From an uncultured Eubacteriales bacterium (GTDB taxonomy: Bacteria; Bacillota; Clostridia; Oscillospirales; Oscillospiraceae), in the NCBI GenBank assembly GCA_900550705.1, contig URTG01000082.1, positions 1 to 7,604 of the forward strand: DNA of 7,604 nucleotides. Direction: 5' to 3'. A program made the translations under genes and the position numbers. Under the pieces are notes generated by a model, which saw only the letters and a program-made list of their open reading frames with translations, ran no database searches and had not been told where the DNA came from. Positions 6,380 to 7,604 of the stretch are shown piece after piece (within the stretch, counting starts at the first letter, position 1; each line of letters starts with the position of its first letter).

Positions 6380-7369
6380 TCAGGCGTTGTAGCCGTGGGG
6401 ATGGCTCTGATGCCAGGCCCAGGCAGTGGACACGATGGTCTCCAGGTCGGCGAACCGGGGCTTCCAGCCCAGGACGGACTTGGCCTTCTCTGAGGAGGCC
6501 ACCAGCTGGGCGGGGTCCCCGGCCCGGCGGGGGCAGATTTCCGCGGGGATGGCGTGGCCGGTGACCTTCCGGGCCACGTCGATGACCTCCTTCACCGAGA
6601 AGCCCACGCCGTTGCCCAGGTTGAACACGTTGTTCTCCCCGCCGTTCATCAGGTAGTCCAGGGCCAGGATGTGGGCCTGGGCCAGGTCGGTGACGTGGAT
6701 GTAGTCCCGGATGCAGGTGCCGTCGGGGGTGGGGTAGTCGTCGCCGAAGATGGAGATTTTCGCCCGGGTGCCGTTGGGCACCTGAAGGATCAGGGGGATC
6801 AGGTGGGTCTCCGGGTCGTGGGCCTCGCCGATGGCCCCGGAGGGGTGGGCGCCGCAGGCGTTGAAGTACCGCAGGGCCACATAGCGCAGGCCGTGGGCCT
6901 GGCTGGTCCAGCGCATCATCTTCTCCATGGACAGCTTGGTCTCGCCATAGCAGTTGGTGGGCACGGTGGGGTCGCTCTCCAGAATGGGCACCCGCTGAGG
7001 CTCGCCGTAGGTGGCGGCGGTGGAGGAGAAGACGATCTTGTCCACCCCGTGGGCCACCATAGACCGCAGCAGCACGGTGGTGCCGTACAGGTTGTTGTCG
7101 TAATACTTCAGGGGGTCCTTCATGGACTCGCCCACCTGGGAGGAGGCGGCGAAGTGGATGACACCGTCGATGTGCTCGGTCTGGAACAGCTTGTCCATAG
7201 CCGCCCGGTCCCGGATGTCCGCCTGATAGAAGCGTGCCTTGGGGTGGACGGCGGCCCGGAAGCCGGTGAGCAGGTTGTCGGCCACCACCACGTCCCGTCC
7301 GGCCTGGATGAGCTCGTACACAGTGTGGGAACCGATATATCCGGCTCCGCCCAGAACAAGAATTGCCAT
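6380..7369 (-). CDS. galE: UDP-glucose 4-epimerase
   Basis: The protein has 329 residues counted from ATG 7369 (MAILVLGGAGYIGSHT). It is an extended short-chain dehydrogenase that interconverts UDP-galactose and UDP-glucose with bound NAD+. The NAD motif GGAGYIG is at residues 7-13, and the catalytic Y141-GET-K145 pair is present. The partner Ser is Thr117 (FSSTAATYG), a known acceptable replacement. NACGAHPSGAIGE (171-183) and PRRAGDPAQLVASS (280-293) are family landmarks. At the position of E. coli Tyr299, which limits acceptance of N-acetylated sugars, there is Leu289. In-frame upstream ATGs at 7381 and 7411 would add 4 or 14 residues. I prefer 7369 because the protein then begins at the first beta strand and AAGGATGG lies about 8 bases before it; the 7381 ATG abuts AGGAAGG. 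It is the first gene of the galE-galT operon. UDP-galactose made here could also feed wall polysaccharide synthesis. Confidence 0.96.
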   Translation of the reverse strand: MAILVLGGAGYIGSHTVYELIQAGRDVVVADNLLTGFRAAVHPKARFYQADIRDRAAMDKLFQTEHIDGVIHFAASSQVGESMKDPLKYYDNNLYGTTVLLRSMVAHGVDKIVFSSTAATYGEPQRVPILESDPTVPTNCYGETKLSMEKMMRWTSQAHGLRYVALRYFNACGAHPSGAIGEAHDPETHLIPLILQVPNGTRAKISIFGDDYPTPDGTCIRDYIHVTDLAQAHILALDYLMNGGENNVFNLGNGVGFSVKEVIDVARKVTGHAIPAEICPRRAGDPAQLVASSEKAKSVLGWKPRFADLETIVSTAWAWHQSHPHGYNA

Positions 7370-7393
7370 AGTTTTTTCCATCCTTCCTGTGTC

Positions 7394-7409
7394 GGGGCGG
7401 AAAGGCCCC
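7394..7409 (-). other. Hairpin just before the galE ribosome binding site
   Basis: GGGGC/GCCCC (7394-7398 and 7405-7409) with a six-base loop lies immediately upstream of the AGGAAGG sequence on the minus strand. It could modulate ribosome access. It is short, and its significance is uncertain. Confidence 0.35.
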
Positions 7410-7413
7410 AAAT

Positions 7414-7428
7414 TCGATAACAGATCGA
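7414..7428. promoter_or_regulatory. Small palindrome in the galE leader, possible operator
   Basis: TCGAT-AACAG-ATCGA is a perfect 5-bp inverted repeat with a five-base spacer in the AT-rich leader, 45 bases before the galE start codon. It does not match a regulator site that I can name. It may bind a repressor or be chance. Confidence 0.3.
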
Positions 7429-7458
7429 GATTTTTTCAAATAAAAATACAAATTGAGA

Positions 7459-7488
7459 TATAAACTGCCGCCCGGGGCAGCTTGACAA
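7459..7488 (-). promoter_or_regulatory. Candidate galE promoter P2
   Basis: Read on the minus strand, TTGTCA (7483-7488) is separated by 18 bases from TTTATA (7459-7464), predicting transcription from near 7452. The spacer contains a CTGCC/GGCAG palindrome (7465-7480). The fit is moderate, and it competes with the candidate at 7493-7521. Confidence 0.35.
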
Positions 7489-7492
7489 GAAC

Positions 7493-7521
7493 AAAATAGC
7501 ATGTTCAGCTCCGGTTTTCAA
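7493..7521 (-). promoter_or_regulatory. Candidate galE promoter P1
   Basis: Read on the minus strand, TTGAAA (7516-7521), a 17-base spacer and TATTTT (7493-7498) resemble a sigma-70/sigma-A promoter. Transcription would start near 7486 and give a leader of about 115 bases. That leader would contain the CTGCC/GGCAG hairpin (7465-7480) and the hairpin at 7394-7409. Confidence 0.4.
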
Positions 7522-7604
7522 GGGAGTGTATGCTTTTTCCATGGCACTGCGGGCAAAAAAGGACAGATTTCCCCCGCTTTCGGGCCTGGGGCGTGGTATG
7601 CTCA

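Noticed and set aside
6306..7502. Minus-strand frame of 398 codons overlapping galE
   Set aside because: It is a shifted frame of galE, full of Pro/Arg/Gly runs and lacking motifs, while the galE frame has all its catalytic residues. The plus-strand frames at 5756-6493 and 6554-7420 are likewise shadows.
7530..7604. Possible start of a divergent plus-strand gene at the right edge (ATG at 7530 or 7541)
   Set aside because: Both frames stay open to the edge, but for 25 codons or fewer. The ribosome binding site is either too close or too far, no promoter fits, and the peptides show no family signal. It cannot be decided from this window.

Overview
The window looks like a chromosomal segment from a high-GC gut Firmicute, probably of the Oscillospiraceae (Flavonifractor/Lawsonibacter-like). 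This rests on four things: GC-rich core genes with mostly G/C-ending codons, strong AGGAGG-type ribosome binding sites, an S-layer-homology (SLH) anchored surface protein, and a class II (Firmicutes-type) GalT. The taxonomic guess is inference; no rRNA or other marker gene is present.

Layout, left to right. (1) 1-1057, minus strand: a uroporphyrinogen-decarboxylase-family protein cut by the left edge. Its C-terminal end is missing, and its Cys/His metal-binding motif is atypical. (2) 1058-1233: an intergenic gap that holds a 120-bp element bounded by perfect 15-bp inverted repeats and TA dinucleotides, resembling a non-autonomous MITE. (3) 1234-1696, plus strand: two overlapping small reading frames. 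They read best as one two-helix membrane protein split by a one-base shift at a run of six T. (4) 1801-4665, plus strand: a 954-residue secreted protein with a signal peptide, two Cys/His modules, a large beta-rich middle and three C-terminal SLH domains, closed by a strong terminator. (5) 4711-4870: a non-coding gap between convergent genes, with two tandem terminators for the genes on the right. (6) 4871-7369, minus strand: galE followed by galT, a two-gene Leloir operon. (7) 7370-7604: the galE leader, with promoter candidates, hairpins and a small palindrome. No convincing gene is visible to the right of that.

How the genes work together. GalT and GalE interconvert UDP-glucose, galactose-1-phosphate, glucose-1-phosphate and UDP-galactose; galactokinase is not in the window. 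The small membrane protein and the SLH protein face the same way, with 104 bp and no clear promoter between them, so they may be one transcription unit. The stretch from about 1206 to 4310 is visibly less GC-rich than both flanks and than the last 340 bp of the SLH gene. It therefore looks like an accessory block whose 3' end was fused to, or overwritten by, host-like SLH sequence. The most interesting items are this mosaic junction, the MITE-like element at the left edge of the block, the split membrane gene, and the paired Cys/His modules on a surface protein.
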